Shown here: in pieces, positions 51,721 through 60,575 of the stretch
Layout of the letters: each line of letters opens with the position of its first letter
Position numbering within the stretch: the stretch's first letter is position 1
Source: Streptomyces netropsis
GTDB lineage: Bacteria > Actinomycetota > Actinomycetes > Streptomycetales > Streptomycetaceae
Direction: 5' to 3'
DNA: 64,000 nt
Assembly: GCF_014203545.1 (NCBI RefSeq)
Contig: NZ_JACHJG010000013.1
Coordinates: 1 to 64,000, forward strand
Made by a program: the position numbers and the translations under genes
The notes under the pieces: generated by a model
What the model saw: only the letters and a program-made list of their open reading frames with translations
What the model was told of the DNA's origin: nothing
Databases searched by the model: none

Positions 51721-54006
51721 ATGACCACGACGACCACCGACACCGCCCGGCACTCCCGGGTCGAACTCGCCATCGGCGGCATGACCTGCGCCTCGTGCGC
51801 CGCCCGTGTCGAGAAGAAGCTCAACCGCATGGACGGAGTGACCGCCACGGTCAACTACGCCACCGAGAAGGCGCAGATCACCCATCGCGAGGACATCGCG
51901 GTGGCCGAGCTGATCGCCACGGTGGAGGCCACGGGCTACACCGCCGCGCCGCCCGCGCCCGTACGGGCCGCCGGGGCGGGCGGCGGGCACGGCGAGGCCG
52001 GCGCGGGCGAGGGGGCCGAGGGTGACGAGGAACTGCGGCCGCTGCGGCAGCGGCTGGTGACGGCCGTGCTGCTGGCCGTGCCGGTGGTCCTGCTCGCGAT
52101 GGTGCCGGCCTGGCAGTTCACGTACTGGCAGTGGCTGTCCCTGACGCTGACCGCGCCCGTCGTCACGTACGCGGCGTGGCCCTTCCACCGGGCCGCCTGG
52201 ACCAACGCCCGGCACGGCGCGGCCACCATGGACACCCTGATCTCGGTCGGTACCTCGGCGGCGTTCGCGTGGTCGGTGTGGGCGCTGTTCTTCGGCAGCG
52301 CCGGCATGCCCGGCATGACCCACGGCTTCGAGCTGACCATCGCGCGCGGCGACGGCGCGGGGAACCTCTATCTGGAGGCGGCCGCGGGGGTCACCGCGTT
52401 CGTCCTGGCGGGGCGCTACTTCGAGGCCCGGTCCAAGCGCCGGGCCGGCGCCGCGCTCAAGGCGCTGCTGGAGCTGGGCGCCAAGGAGGTGACCGTCCTG
52501 CGGGACGGGCGCGAGGAGTCGATCCGCACCGAGGACCTGGTGGTCGGCGACCGGTTCGTGGTCCGGCCCGGTGAGAAGATCGCCACGGACGGCACGGTCG
52601 TCGAGGGCGGTTCCGCCGTGGACGCCTCGATGCTGACCGGCGAGTCGGTGCCGGTCGAGGTCGGGGTGGGCGACACCGTGACGGGTGCGACGCTCAACGC
52701 GGGCGGCCGGCTCGTCGTGGCGGCCACCCGGGTCGGCGCCGACACCCAACTGGCCCGGATGGCCCGGCTGGTGGAGGACGCCCAGAACGGCAAGGCGGCG
52801 GCCCAGCGGCTGGCCGACCGGATCTCCGCGGTCTTCGTGCCCGTCGTCATCGCCCTGGCGCTCGGCACGCTCGGCTTCTGGCTGATCAGCGGCGCGGGCT
52901 TGACGGCCGCGTTCACCGCCGCGGTGGCCGTACTGATCATCGCCTGCCCGTGCGCGCTGGGCCTGGCCACGCCGACGGCCCTCATGGTGGGCACGGGCCG
53001 GGGTGCGCAGCTGGGCATCCTCATCAAGGGGCCCGAGGTGCTGGAGACCACGCGGAAGGTCGACACGATCGTCCTGGACAAGACCGGCACGGTCACCACC
53101 GGCCGGATGGCGCTGCGCCACGTCCACACGGCCCAGGGCACGTCGGAGGCCGAGGCACTGCGGCTGGCGGGGGCGTTGGAGCACGCGTCCGAGCACCCGA
53201 TCGCGCGGGCCGTCGCGGCGGGCGCCGCGACGAGGACGGGCACGCTGCCCGTGCCGGAGGACTTCGTGAACCTGCCGGGGCGGGGCGTGCAGGGTGTCGT
53301 CGAGGGCCACGCCGTGCTCGTCGGCCGGGAGAAGCTGCTGGCCGAGTGGGCCATCGCGCTGCCGGCGGGGCTGGAGCGGGCGAAGACCGCCGCCGAGGCG
53401 GCGGGGCGCACGGCCGTCGTGGTGGCCTGGGACGGCGAGGCGCGGGCCGTGCTGGAGGTCGCGGACGCGGTGAAGGAGACCAGCGCCGAGGCCGTCGACC
53501 GGCTGCGGGCACTGGGGTTGACCCCGATCCTGCTCACCGGCGACAACCGGGCCGTGGCCGAGGCGGTCGCCGCCGAGGTCGGCATCGACGAGGTGATCGC
53601 CGAGGTCCTGCCGCAGGACAAGGTCGACGTCGTCAAGCGGCTCCAGGGCGAGGGTCGGGTCGTCGCGATGGTCGGCGACGGCGTCAACGACGCGGCCGCG
53701 CTGGCCCAGGCGGATCTGGGCCTGGCGATGGGCACCGGCACCGACGCGGCCATCGAGGCGGGCGATCTCACGCTCGTCCGGGGTGATCTGCGGGTCGCGG
53801 CGGACGCGATCCGGCTGGCGCGCCGGACGCTGGGGACCATCAGGTCCAACCTCTTCTGGGCCTTCGCCTACAACGTGGCCGCGCTGCCGCTGGCGGCCTC
53901 GGGGCTGCTCAACCCCATGATCGCGGGCGCCGCGATGGCCTTCTCGTCGGTCTTCGTCGTGGGCAACAGCCTGCGCCTGCGCCGGTTCCGCGCCATGGGC
54001 GGGTAG
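51721..54006 (+). CDS. copA: Copper-exporting P1B-type ATPase
   Basis: This 761-residue membrane pump has one heavy-metal domain (MTCASC, C23/C26), eight predicted spans, the metal channel C409-P-C411, TGES (actuator), phosphorylated D453 in DKTGT, the HP pair in EHPIARA and GDGVND. These assign it to the Cu(I) P1B-1 class. GGAG lies 7 bases before ATG 51721. Three CsoR-type operators upstream indicate copper induction. No copZ chaperone or csoR gene is adjacent, so CsoR must be encoded elsewhere. Confidence 0.94.
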   Translation: MTTTTTDTARHSRVELAIGGMTCASCAARVEKKLNRMDGVTATVNYATEKAQITHREDIAVAELIATVEATGYTAAPPAPVRAAGAGGGHGEAGAGEGAEGDEELRPLRQRLVTAVLLAVPVVLLAMVPAWQFTYWQWLSLTLTAPVVTYAAWPFHRAAWTNARHGAATMDTLISVGTSAAFAWSVWALFFGSAGMPGMTHGFELTIARGDGAGNLYLEAAAGVTAFVLAGRYFEARSKRRAGAALKALLELGAKEVTVLRDGREESIRTEDLVVGDRFVVRPGEKIATDGTVVEGGSAVDASMLTGESVPVEVGVGDTVTGATLNAGGRLVVAATRVGADTQLARMARLVEDAQNGKAAAQRLADRISAVFVPVVIALALGTLGFWLISGAGLTAAFTAAVAVLIIACPCALGLATPTALMVGTGRGAQLGILIKGPEVLETTRKVDTIVLDKTGTVTTGRMALRHVHTAQGTSEAEALRLAGALEHASEHPIARAVAAGAATRTGTLPVPEDFVNLPGRGVQGVVEGHAVLVGREKLLAEWAIALPAGLERAKTAAEAAGRTAVVVAWDGEARAVLEVADAVKETSAEAVDRLRALGLTPILLTGDNRAVAEAVAAEVGIDEVIAEVLPQDKVDVVKRLQGEGRVVAMVGDGVNDAAALAQADLGLAMGTGTDAAIEAGDLTLVRGDLRVAADAIRLARRTLGTIRSNLFWAFAYNVAALPLAASGLLNPMIAGAAMAFSSVFVVGNSLRLRRFRAMGG

Positions 54007-54050
54007 GGCTCATGGCGCGGAACCGAGCGGAGTGCGCGCGAAATCCGCCG

Positions 54051-54599
54051 TCAGGGACGCGGGGACACGGACGGGCCGGTCCGGCCGGCCTGGGGGAAGA
54101 GGGAGGCGCAGACCTGGTCGGTGACGGCCTTCCCGCCGCCGACCAGGCTCACCTTCACCTCGTCGGCGGGCAGCTTGCCCGGCACCCCGTTGTGGGCCGC
54201 GGTGCACACCAGCTGGTTGCGCGCGGTCCGGGTGAGCCGGGAGACGTCCGTCGCCAGCCGGATGACGACGCGGTCGGTGCTGGTGACGACGTCCACGCCG
54301 CCGACCTTCGGCAGCTCGGAGTAGTAGCCGCGCAGCCGCTCGGGCTCGTTGGGCCCCTTCAGCAGCAGCGGTACCGCGTCCTCGGCGCTCACCGCGTCAC
54401 CGGCCGGGCGGCTCACCGGCACCACGCCCCCCGGGTAGGCGAAGTAGAGCACGGCCTGCGTCGCCGGAACGCCCGGCCGCTTGGCGCCGGTGGCCGGATA
54501 GCCCACGTCGATGACCTCGGTCGGTTCGATACCGCAGCCGGCCAGCGTGGTGAGCAGACCGAGCAGGGTCACGACGGCCGCCGCGCTTCGGATCCTCAT
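54051..54599 (-). CDS. Lipoprotein linked to the two-component system (GerMN-like)
   Basis: This 182-residue protein has a lipoprotein signal (TLAGC, lipidated C22). Its body, including GVPATQAVLYFAYPGGVVPVS and LLKGPNEPERLRGYYSELP, resembles the GerMN-type lipoproteins encoded beside Streptomyces sensor kinases such as AfsQ2 or CseC. ATG 54599 overlaps the kinase stop, with GGAGGGG 5 bases upstream. It probably modulates the kinase from outside the membrane. Confidence 0.8.
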   Translation of the reverse strand: MRIRSAAAVVTLLGLLTTLAGCGIEPTEVIDVGYPATGAKRPGVPATQAVLYFAYPGGVVPVSRPAGDAVSAEDAVPLLLKGPNEPERLRGYYSELPKVGGVDVVTSTDRVVIRLATDVSRLTRTARNQLVCTAAHNGVPGKLPADEVKVSLVGGGKAVTDQVCASLFPQAGRTGPSVSPRP

Positions 54600-56146
54600 G
54601 CTTGCCCCTCCTCGAATTCCCCGCACTCCCCGCGCCGCAGCGGGAGGTCCACGGTGAACACCGCGCCCCCTGCACGGCCGTTGGCGGCTCGTACGGTCCC
54701 GTCGTGCAGACGGACGTTCTCCAGGGTGATGGCGAGCCCGAGCCCGCTGCCCTCGGAGCGGGCCCGAGCGGAGTCCGCCTTGAAGAACCGCTCGAAGACG
54801 TGCGGCAGCACCTCGGGATCGATGCCCTCGCCCCGGTCCGCGATCTCGATCAGCAGGCGCTGTCCTTCGGCCCCGGCCCCTTCCGTCGCCCGGACCGCGA
54901 CACTCACCGGTTCGCCGCCGTGCTTCAGGGCGTTGCCGACGAGGTTGGCGACCACGACGTCGATGCGGCGCGGATCCAGCCGGGCCCGTACCCCCTCGGG
55001 CAGGTCGGCGGCGACCTTGTCCTGCCAGCCGCGGGCCTGGAGGGTCTTGCGCACGGTCTCGGAGACGTCGACCTCGTCCAGGTGCAGGGCGGCGGCACCC
55101 GCGTCGAAGCGGGAGATCTCCATGAGGTCCTCGACCATGCGGGCGAGTTTGCCGGTCTCCTCACTGATGAGCCGGACGGCGTAGGCGGTGTCGGGGTCGA
55201 GCGTGGCGGCGTCCTCGTCCAGGACGTCGACGACGGCGGTCATCGCGGCCAGCGGGGTGCGCAGCTCGTGCGAGACGTCGGCCGCGAAGCGCCGGGAGTT
55301 GGCCTCCATGCGGCGCAGCTCGGCGACGTTCTCCTCCAGCGCCGCCGCCATGTCGTTGAACGTCCGGGAGAGGTCGGCGAGCTCGTCGCGGCCCGTCACC
55401 TTGAGCCGGGTGTCCAGCTCGCCGGCGGTGATCTGCTGGGTGGCGCGCCGCAGCTCCCGTACGGGCCGCAGCACCCCGCGCGCGGCGATCAGGGCGGGGA
55501 CCACGGCCAGTGCGATGGCGGGCATCGCCCCGTTCTGGGCCGCCTGGACCAGCGCCTGCACATTGAGCTCGTCCTCGCGCAGCGGCAGTTTCGCGTACAC
55601 CTCGAGGCCCGAGATCTCCCCGCCGTCACCGCTGTAGGTGACGGGCAGTCCGATCGCGAGCCACGGCTTGCCGTCGAGCTCGATGCGCTGGAACGCCGCG
55701 ATGCCCTTGTGGACCTTGCCCTGCACGCCGGCCGGGATGCCCCGGCTCCCGTTCGGGCCGGTGGGTGGGACGAGCGGTCCGTCCTTGTAGCGGGTGTGGA
55801 CCATCCAGCGCTGGGCCACCCCGGCGCGGTTGAGGCCCTCGGAGAGCCTCACGAGGTCGTCGTTCCCCGGCGGGAAGGTCACTTCGGGCACCTGCGAGTT
55901 GACCTGCGCGCGCAGGGTCTCCACGGCCGTGTCCTGGGTGCGCTTGAGGATCTTGGTGCGGGCCTCGCGGAACGTGAGCCCCGCCGTGGTGAGCGCGCTC
56001 AACGCGGCCACCAGCAGGAACGCCACCACGAGGCGCGCCCGTAGCCCCCGGGCGAAGGTGCCCAGCGCCGGGCGTCGTCCGATCCGGAGGCCCCGGAGCC
56101 GCGCGTGCCACGGGGCCGGGGGCTTCTCGGGGGTCGCCGGGGTCAC
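54596..56146 (-). CDS. Sensor histidine kinase
   Basis: This 516-residue protein has spans at about 39-59 and 208-226, with an extracytoplasmic sensor of about 150 residues between them. A HAMP domain (RELRRATQQITAGELDTRLKV) follows, then phosphoacceptor H293 in DVSHELRTPLAAM and the ATPase boxes NLVGNALKHG, IADRGEGIDP and SEGSGLGLAI. GTG 56146 overlaps the response-regulator stop. The regulator-kinase-lipoprotein order recalls afsQ1-afsQ2 and neighbours, but sequence differences make direct naming unsafe. Confidence 0.92.
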   Translation of the reverse strand: MTPATPEKPPAPWHARLRGLRIGRRPALGTFARGLRARLVVAFLLVAALSALTTAGLTFREARTKILKRTQDTAVETLRAQVNSQVPEVTFPPGNDDLVRLSEGLNRAGVAQRWMVHTRYKDGPLVPPTGPNGSRGIPAGVQGKVHKGIAAFQRIELDGKPWLAIGLPVTYSGDGGEISGLEVYAKLPLREDELNVQALVQAAQNGAMPAIALAVVPALIAARGVLRPVRELRRATQQITAGELDTRLKVTGRDELADLSRTFNDMAAALEENVAELRRMEANSRRFAADVSHELRTPLAAMTAVVDVLDEDAATLDPDTAYAVRLISEETGKLARMVEDLMEISRFDAGAAALHLDEVDVSETVRKTLQARGWQDKVAADLPEGVRARLDPRRIDVVVANLVGNALKHGGEPVSVAVRATEGAGAEGQRLLIEIADRGEGIDPEVLPHVFERFFKADSARARSEGSGLGLAITLENVRLHDGTVRAANGRAGGAVFTVDLPLRRGECGEFEEGQA

Positions 56147-56841
56147 AGGGGCCCGAACCGGTACCCGAAGCCCCGCACGGTCTGGATGTACTTCGGTGAC
56201 CGCGAGGAGTCCTCGACCTTGGTGCGCAGCCGCATCACACAGGCGTCCACCAGCCGGGCGTCACCGTGGTAGCTGTGCTCCCAGACGTGCTCCAGGAGCT
56301 GCTGACGGCTGAAGACCCGGCCGGGGGTGGCGGAGAGGTACAGCAGCAGCTTCATCTCGGAGGGGGCGAGGGCCAGGTCCTGGCCGTTCTTGGAGACGAG
56401 CAGGCCCGCGCGGTCGACGGTCAGGTCGCCGTGGGTCTCGGCCGGCTGGGTGACGGCCGGGTCCGGGCCGCCGTCGCTCGGGGCGGCCCGGCGCAGCACG
56501 GCCCGGATGCGCGCTTCGAGGACCTCGCCCCGGGCGGGCTTGACGATGTAGTCGTCCGCGCCGGCCTCCAGGCCGAGGACGACGTCTATGTCGTCGCCGC
56601 GCGCGGTGAGCATGATGATCGGGATCTGCTGGGTGGCGCGGATGCGGCGGCACACCTCGAAGCCGCTCTTGTCGGGCAGCATCAGATCGAGCAGGACCAG
56701 GTCGGGGCGGAAGGACTCCAGGGCGACGAGACCGGCCTCGCCGGTCGGTGCGGCCTCGACCTCGTGGCCGCGGCGGCGCAGGGTGAGAGTGACCCCTTCC
56801 CGTACGGCCCGGTCGTCCTCGATCAGAAGCACGCGTGACAT
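56143..56841 (-). CDS. OmpR-family response regulator
   Basis: This 232-residue protein has a receiver with acidic pocket (LIEDD, phosphorylated D52 in LVLLDLMLPDKSG, K103-type lysine in DDYIVKPAR) and a C-terminal winged helix (SRQQLLEHVWEHSYHGDARLVDACVMRLRTKVED...IQTVRGFGYRF). It resembles AfsQ1/CseB. ATG 56841 has no ribosome site, but GATACT sits 7 bases before it, so the mRNA could be leaderless. It is partnered with the downstream kinase and lipoprotein. Confidence 0.92.
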   Translation of the reverse strand: MSRVLLIEDDRAVREGVTLTLRRRGHEVEAAPTGEAGLVALESFRPDLVLLDLMLPDKSGFEVCRRIRATQQIPIIMLTARGDDIDVVLGLEAGADDYIVKPARGEVLEARIRAVLRRAAPSDGGPDPAVTQPAETHGDLTVDRAGLLVSKNGQDLALAPSEMKLLLYLSATPGRVFSRQQLLEHVWEHSYHGDARLVDACVMRLRTKVEDSSRSPKYIQTVRGFGYRFGPL

Positions 56842-56904
56842 GCGGACAGTATCGTTCCCATCAGCACATTCGTGCGCCGCGCGGGCCTGTGAACGGCACA
56901 ACTG

Positions 56905-57990
56905 TCACCGACTGCTCATATTCCCCGCACCCGGCGTGGGCGCCGCGGCGAGGACCGGCCACAGCCCGGGCTCCTCGAAGTCCAGCGCCCACAGTGCGGT
57001 CCCGGTGACCCCGTACCGGGCCAGTACGGGCAGGTGGGCGGCGATGCCACGGGCGTCCTGGTACCAGACCTCGCGCTGTCGGCCGCCCTCGGTGTAGGTG
57101 AAGTGCGGTGTCCGGGAGACGGGGTCGAGGGCGTAGGGGGCGCCGACGCGGCGGCGCAGTGCCTCGGCCTCGCGCGAGGTGCGGTGGGTGGCGCGGGCGG
57201 GGTCCGCCACCTTGTGGTCCCAGCCGTAGGCCGGGATCCCCATCTCGATCTTCCGGGCCGGGACCCGCGCGGTGGCGTACCGCAGGACGTCCGCGTACCA
57301 GGCGGGGCTGGAGAGCGGTCCGGGGGCGTCGAGGGCGTTGTGCAGGTTGTAGCCCATGATCCGCAGCCGGTCGAGGGTGCGGCCCAGATGCGCGTAGTCG
57401 TGGACGGGGCCGTCGTCGCGGGTGGCGGAGCGGGGGAAGACGGCGGCCACGCACTCCTTGCGCAGGGCGTGCAGACGGTCGCACAGCTCGGTGGTCAGGG
57501 TGTTGAAGCCGGTGCGGACGCGCTCGACGAGGGCCGGGTCGGCGGCGGGCTCGTTCATCCGCTCGTAGTCGAGGTCGAGGCCGTCGTAGGGGTGGGCGGT
57601 GGCGAGGCGGACCAGGGTGTCGACGTGGGTGGCGCGGGTCTTCGGGTCGCCCATCAGGCGCGCCATCGCGGCCGCGTCGAGGCTTTCGGTGACGGTCGGC
57701 ACGACCTTGATCCCGGCCCGGTGCAGCCCGTCGATCACGGCCCGGTCACCGGCGCCCGGGTGTGCCGTGACGCGGTCGGCGGCGGTGGTCTCGTACCAGA
57801 AGGGGCTGACCGTGTGGAGCTGGTCGGCGTGGGCGAGGGCGTCCCGGTAGGCGCCGGGCTCCCAGTAGGGCAGCCAGGCCGACACGGTGCGCTTGGCGGG
57901 TACCCGCGGCTCGGCGGCCGTGGCGGCGGGCAGGAGCGAGCCGGCGAGGGCGAGGGCCGTGGCCAGGACGGCCACACGTCTGCTGATCAC
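56905..57990 (-). CDS. Secreted GH18-like glycosyl hydrolase
   Basis: This 361-residue protein has a Sec signal (VAVLATALALAGSLLPAATA). Its TIM barrel carries the GH18 signature YDGLDLDYERMN, in which the catalytic Glu follows DxD. Other matches are VSAWLPYWEPGAYRDALAHADQLHTVSPFWYE and the C-terminal GVTGTALWALDFEEPG, as in YaaH/SleL-type spore or cell-wall hydrolases. It probably cuts peptidoglycan or chitin-like sugars. GTG 57990 has GAGG 9 bases upstream. Confidence 0.85.
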   Translation of the reverse strand: MISRRVAVLATALALAGSLLPAATAAEPRVPAKRTVSAWLPYWEPGAYRDALAHADQLHTVSPFWYETTAADRVTAHPGAGDRAVIDGLHRAGIKVVPTVTESLDAAAMARLMGDPKTRATHVDTLVRLATAHPYDGLDLDYERMNEPAADPALVERVRTGFNTLTTELCDRLHALRKECVAAVFPRSATRDDGPVHDYAHLGRTLDRLRIMGYNLHNALDAPGPLSSPAWYADVLRYATARVPARKIEMGIPAYGWDHKVADPARATHRTSREAEALRRRVGAPYALDPVSRTPHFTYTEGGRQREVWYQDARGIAAHLPVLARYGVTGTALWALDFEEPGLWPVLAAAPTPGAGNMSSR

Positions 57991-58074
57991 GGTCTCAGCC
58001 TCGTACGGGGTGGCTTGCGCCGCACCCGGGCACCTGCTGCGGGCCGCCTGCGGCGGCGGGCGCCCTGCGGGCGC

Positions 58075-58096
58075 GTCCTCGAACGCCGGACAGGCC
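58075..58096. repeat. Interspersed repeat copy
   Basis: GTCCTCGAACGCCGGACAGG plus CC is a variant of the family at 21550, 26767 and 32319. It ends at the stop of the PaaX-like gene. A GC-rich hairpin (gcgggcgccctgcgggcgcg, about 58056-58075) precedes it. Confidence 0.55.
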
Positions 58097-58843
58097 CTAG
58101 CCCCCGATATGCCGCAGCAGCAGGCCTCGGAAGTCACGGTCAGTGCTTTCGTAGCGGCCGCGCAGCCGGTCGCCGGGCCAGTCCTCGGGGAGCAGGGCGG
58201 CGGGGAGCACCGGGTCGGCGAGGAGGTGGCGCAGGACCGCCGCCGAGACCATGAAGCGGCTCGCGAGGTTCTCGGTGCGCTCCTCCCGCAGCGCCTCCTC
58301 CAGCACGTGGGCCCGCGCCGCCCAGCCGTCGAGGTCCCACAGGGTCGCGGCGAGCGTGGCCGGATCGCCCTCGGGGACGCCGGTGAGCCGGGTGCACTGC
58401 TCGTCGACGACGTCGGGGCGGGCGCGCACGAGGTTGGCCGGGCGCAGCCAGCAGCCCTCGCGCAGCTCGGCCAGGCGCAGGGCGGCCATGGCCTGGCGGA
58501 GGGCGGCGCGGTCGCTGGCGGAGCGGCGCTCGGTGGTGACGACGGCGATCTCCCAGCCGCCGTCCCAGGGGCGGGTGCGCGGGGCCCGGCTGTCGTCCTG
58601 CCGGGCCTGGCGGGCGAGGAGGCGGTCGGTGAGCCGGTAGGTGCCGTCGCGTTGTTCCAGGTCACCGGCGGCGACCATCCGGGTGAGGGCGGTGCGGACG
58701 GTGCCTTCGGCGGTGCCGAAGAGTTCGCCGACGCGGACGAGGGCGCGGGCGGGCAGCGCGGGCGGGTGGTGGCCGAGGAGGGTGGAGAGCACGATCGAGC
58801 GGGCGGTCAGCGGCGGCAGGGTGAGGGATCCGGTGTCGTCCAT
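58097..58843 (-). CDS. PaaX-family transcriptional regulator
   Basis: This 248-residue protein has the PaaX layout: N-terminal winged helix (ARALVRVGELFGTAEGTVRTALTRMVAAGDLEQRDGTYRL), a middle part with WDGGWEIAVVTTERRSASDRAALRQAM, and a C-terminal domain. PaaX proteins repress acyl-CoA-forming catabolic genes and are released by a CoA ester. It is divergent from the AidB-like dehydrogenase and probably controls it. ATG 58843 is used; ATG 58864 in the same frame, with AGGA upstream, is possible. Confidence 0.85.
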   Translation of the reverse strand: MDDTGSLTLPPLTARSIVLSTLLGHHPPALPARALVRVGELFGTAEGTVRTALTRMVAAGDLEQRDGTYRLTDRLLARQARQDDSRAPRTRPWDGGWEIAVVTTERRSASDRAALRQAMAALRLAELREGCWLRPANLVRARPDVVDEQCTRLTGVPEGDPATLAATLWDLDGWAARAHVLEEALREERTENLASRFMVSAAVLRHLLADPVLPAALLPEDWPGDRLRGRYESTDRDFRGLLLRHIGG

Positions 58844-58928
58844 GATTGCCGAAACCCTATCCATTACAGTCCTGGATCACGCATCATGAAAATGTAATAC
58901 CGGGCCGTACGCACTCTCGGAGGTCGCT
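58844..58928. promoter_or_regulatory. Divergent promoter/operator gap with inverted repeat
   Basis: 85 bases between the PaaX-like and AidB-like genes. ATTACA (58863-58868) and TGTAAT (58893-58898) form an inverted repeat 24 bases apart, AT-rich against the background. TGTAATAC could also serve as the -10 of the rightward gene. Confidence 0.45.
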
Positions 58929-60575
58929 GTGAGCGCCACGCACGAAGTCCTCAACCAGGCTCCGCCCCTGACCGGCTTCAGCACGGCCGACGATCCGGCG
59001 TTGCTGGAGGCGCTGCGCCGCGACGGCGGCGGCTGGGGCGAGGCGGAGGTGCGCGAGCTGGGCGCACGGGCCGGGTCCCAGGAGACGCAGGAGCAGTCGC
59101 GGCTGGCCGAGGCGAACCCGCCGGTGCTGCGCACCCACGACCGCTTCGGCCACCGCGTCGACGAGGTGGAGTTCCACCCCGCCTGGCATCAGTTGATGGC
59201 GGCGGCGGTGGAGAGCGGCCAGCACGCCGCGCCCTGGGCGGAGGCCCGGCCCGGGGCGCATCTGGTGCGCGCCGCGAAGTTCTACGTCTGGGCGCAGGCC
59301 GAGCCGGGTCACGGCTGCCCGATCTCCATGACGTACGCGGCGGTCCCCGCGCTGCGCGCCCAGCCCGAGCTGGCCGCCCTCTACGAGCCGTTGCTCGCGT
59401 CGCGCGCTTACGACTACGGGCTGCGGCCCCCGTTGGGCAAGCGGGGCCTGATCGCCGGCATGTCGATGACGGAGAAGCAGGGCGGCTCGGACGTGCGGGC
59501 CAATACGACGACGGCCGTGCCGGCGGGCGACGGCTCGTATGTGATCACCGGGCACAAGTGGTTCACGTCGGCGCCCATGAGCGATGTGTTCCTGGTGCTG
59601 GCACAGACGCAAGAGGGCCTCACCTGCTTCCTCATGCCGCGCGTGCTGCCGGACGGCACCCGCAACGCGATGCGGCTCCAGCGGCTGAAGGACAAGCTGG
59701 GCAACCGCTCCAACGCCTCGGCGGAGATCGAGTACGAGCGGGCCGTGGCCTGGCCGGTGGGCGAACCGGGCCGCGGGGTGCGGACGATCGTCGAGATGGT
59801 CAACATGACCCGCCTCGACTGCGTCATCGGCTCGGCGGCCGGCATGCGCGCGGGTCTGCGGCAGGCCCTGCACCACACGGCGCACCGGCGGGCGTTCGGG
59901 GCCGAGCTGATCGACCAGCCACTGATGCGCAACGTCCTGGCGGACCTCGCCGTCGAGTCCGAGGCGGCGACGCTGCTGGCGATGCGGCTCGCGGCGGCGC
60001 TGGACGCCTCCGAGGCGGGCGACGCCTCCGAGGTGGCCCTGCGACGGCTCGCCCTGGCGGCGGGCAAGTACTGGGTCTGCAAGCGCGGCAGCGCGCACGC
60101 CGCCGAGGCGCTCGAGTGCCTCGGCGGCAACGGCTACGTCGAGGAGTCCGGCATGCCGCGGCTGTACCGGGAGGCGCCGCTGCTCTCCATCTGGGAGGGC
60201 TCGGGCAATGTGGCGGCCCTGGACGTGCTGCGCGCCCTGGCGAAGGAACCGGCGGGGCTGGACGCCTACTTCGCGGAGGTCGACGCGGCGGCCGGGGCGG
60301 ACGCCCGCCTGGACGCGGCGGCGGCGCGGCTGCGCGAGCTGCTCGGTGCGCTGTCGGACCCGCACCGGGCCCAACTGCTCGCCCGTCGGGTGGCGGAGCA
60401 GCTCACGCTGGTCCTCCAGGGCAGCCTGCTCGTACGGCACAGCACCCCGGCCGTCGCGGACGCCTTCTGCGCGTCCCGGCTGGGCGGGGAGTGGGGGCAC
60501 GCGTTCGGCACCCTGCCGACGGGCACGGACCTGGGTCCGATCATCGACCGCGCGGTGGCGAAGGACTCCCTGTGA
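58929..60575 (+). CDS. AidB-like acyl-CoA dehydrogenase
   Basis: This 548-residue protein is longer than standard acyl-CoA dehydrogenases and has the AidB-type N-terminus (HEVLNQAPPLTGFSTADDPALLEALRR). Other matches are GLIAGMSMTEKQGGSDVRANTTTA, the ITGHKWFTSAPMSDVFLVLAQT core and the C-terminal YREAPLLSIWEGSGNVAALDVLRAL. AidB proteins are FAD-bound, and their role in alkylation stress or acyl-CoA oxidation is debated. GTG 58929 has GGAGG 6 bases upstream. It is coupled to an enoyl-CoA hydratase (GTGA), which favours a catabolic role. Confidence 0.85.
   Translation: MSATHEVLNQAPPLTGFSTADDPALLEALRRDGGGWGEAEVRELGARAGSQETQEQSRLAEANPPVLRTHDRFGHRVDEVEFHPAWHQLMAAAVESGQHAAPWAEARPGAHLVRAAKFYVWAQAEPGHGCPISMTYAAVPALRAQPELAALYEPLLASRAYDYGLRPPLGKRGLIAGMSMTEKQGGSDVRANTTTAVPAGDGSYVITGHKWFTSAPMSDVFLVLAQTQEGLTCFLMPRVLPDGTRNAMRLQRLKDKLGNRSNASAEIEYERAVAWPVGEPGRGVRTIVEMVNMTRLDCVIGSAAGMRAGLRQALHHTAHRRAFGAELIDQPLMRNVLADLAVESEAATLLAMRLAAALDASEAGDASEVALRRLALAAGKYWVCKRGSAHAAEALECLGGNGYVEESGMPRLYREAPLLSIWEGSGNVAALDVLRALAKEPAGLDAYFAEVDAAAGADARLDAAAARLRELLGALSDPHRAQLLARRVAEQLTLVLQGSLLVRHSTPAVADAFCASRLGGEWGHAFGTLPTGTDLGPIIDRAVAKDSL

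Noticed and set aside
50215..53310. A 1031-codon leftward open frame opposite the copper ATPase
   Set aside because: Antisense shadow with His/Gln/Arg-rich composition; the plus strand carries CopA and the PLD-like protein with clear motifs.
54051..56841. Naming the two-component genes afsQ1/afsQ2 or cseB/cseC
   Set aside because: The order and lipoprotein fit, but sequence differs at many places from AfsQ1 as I remember it, and no sigQ or sigE gene is adjacent.
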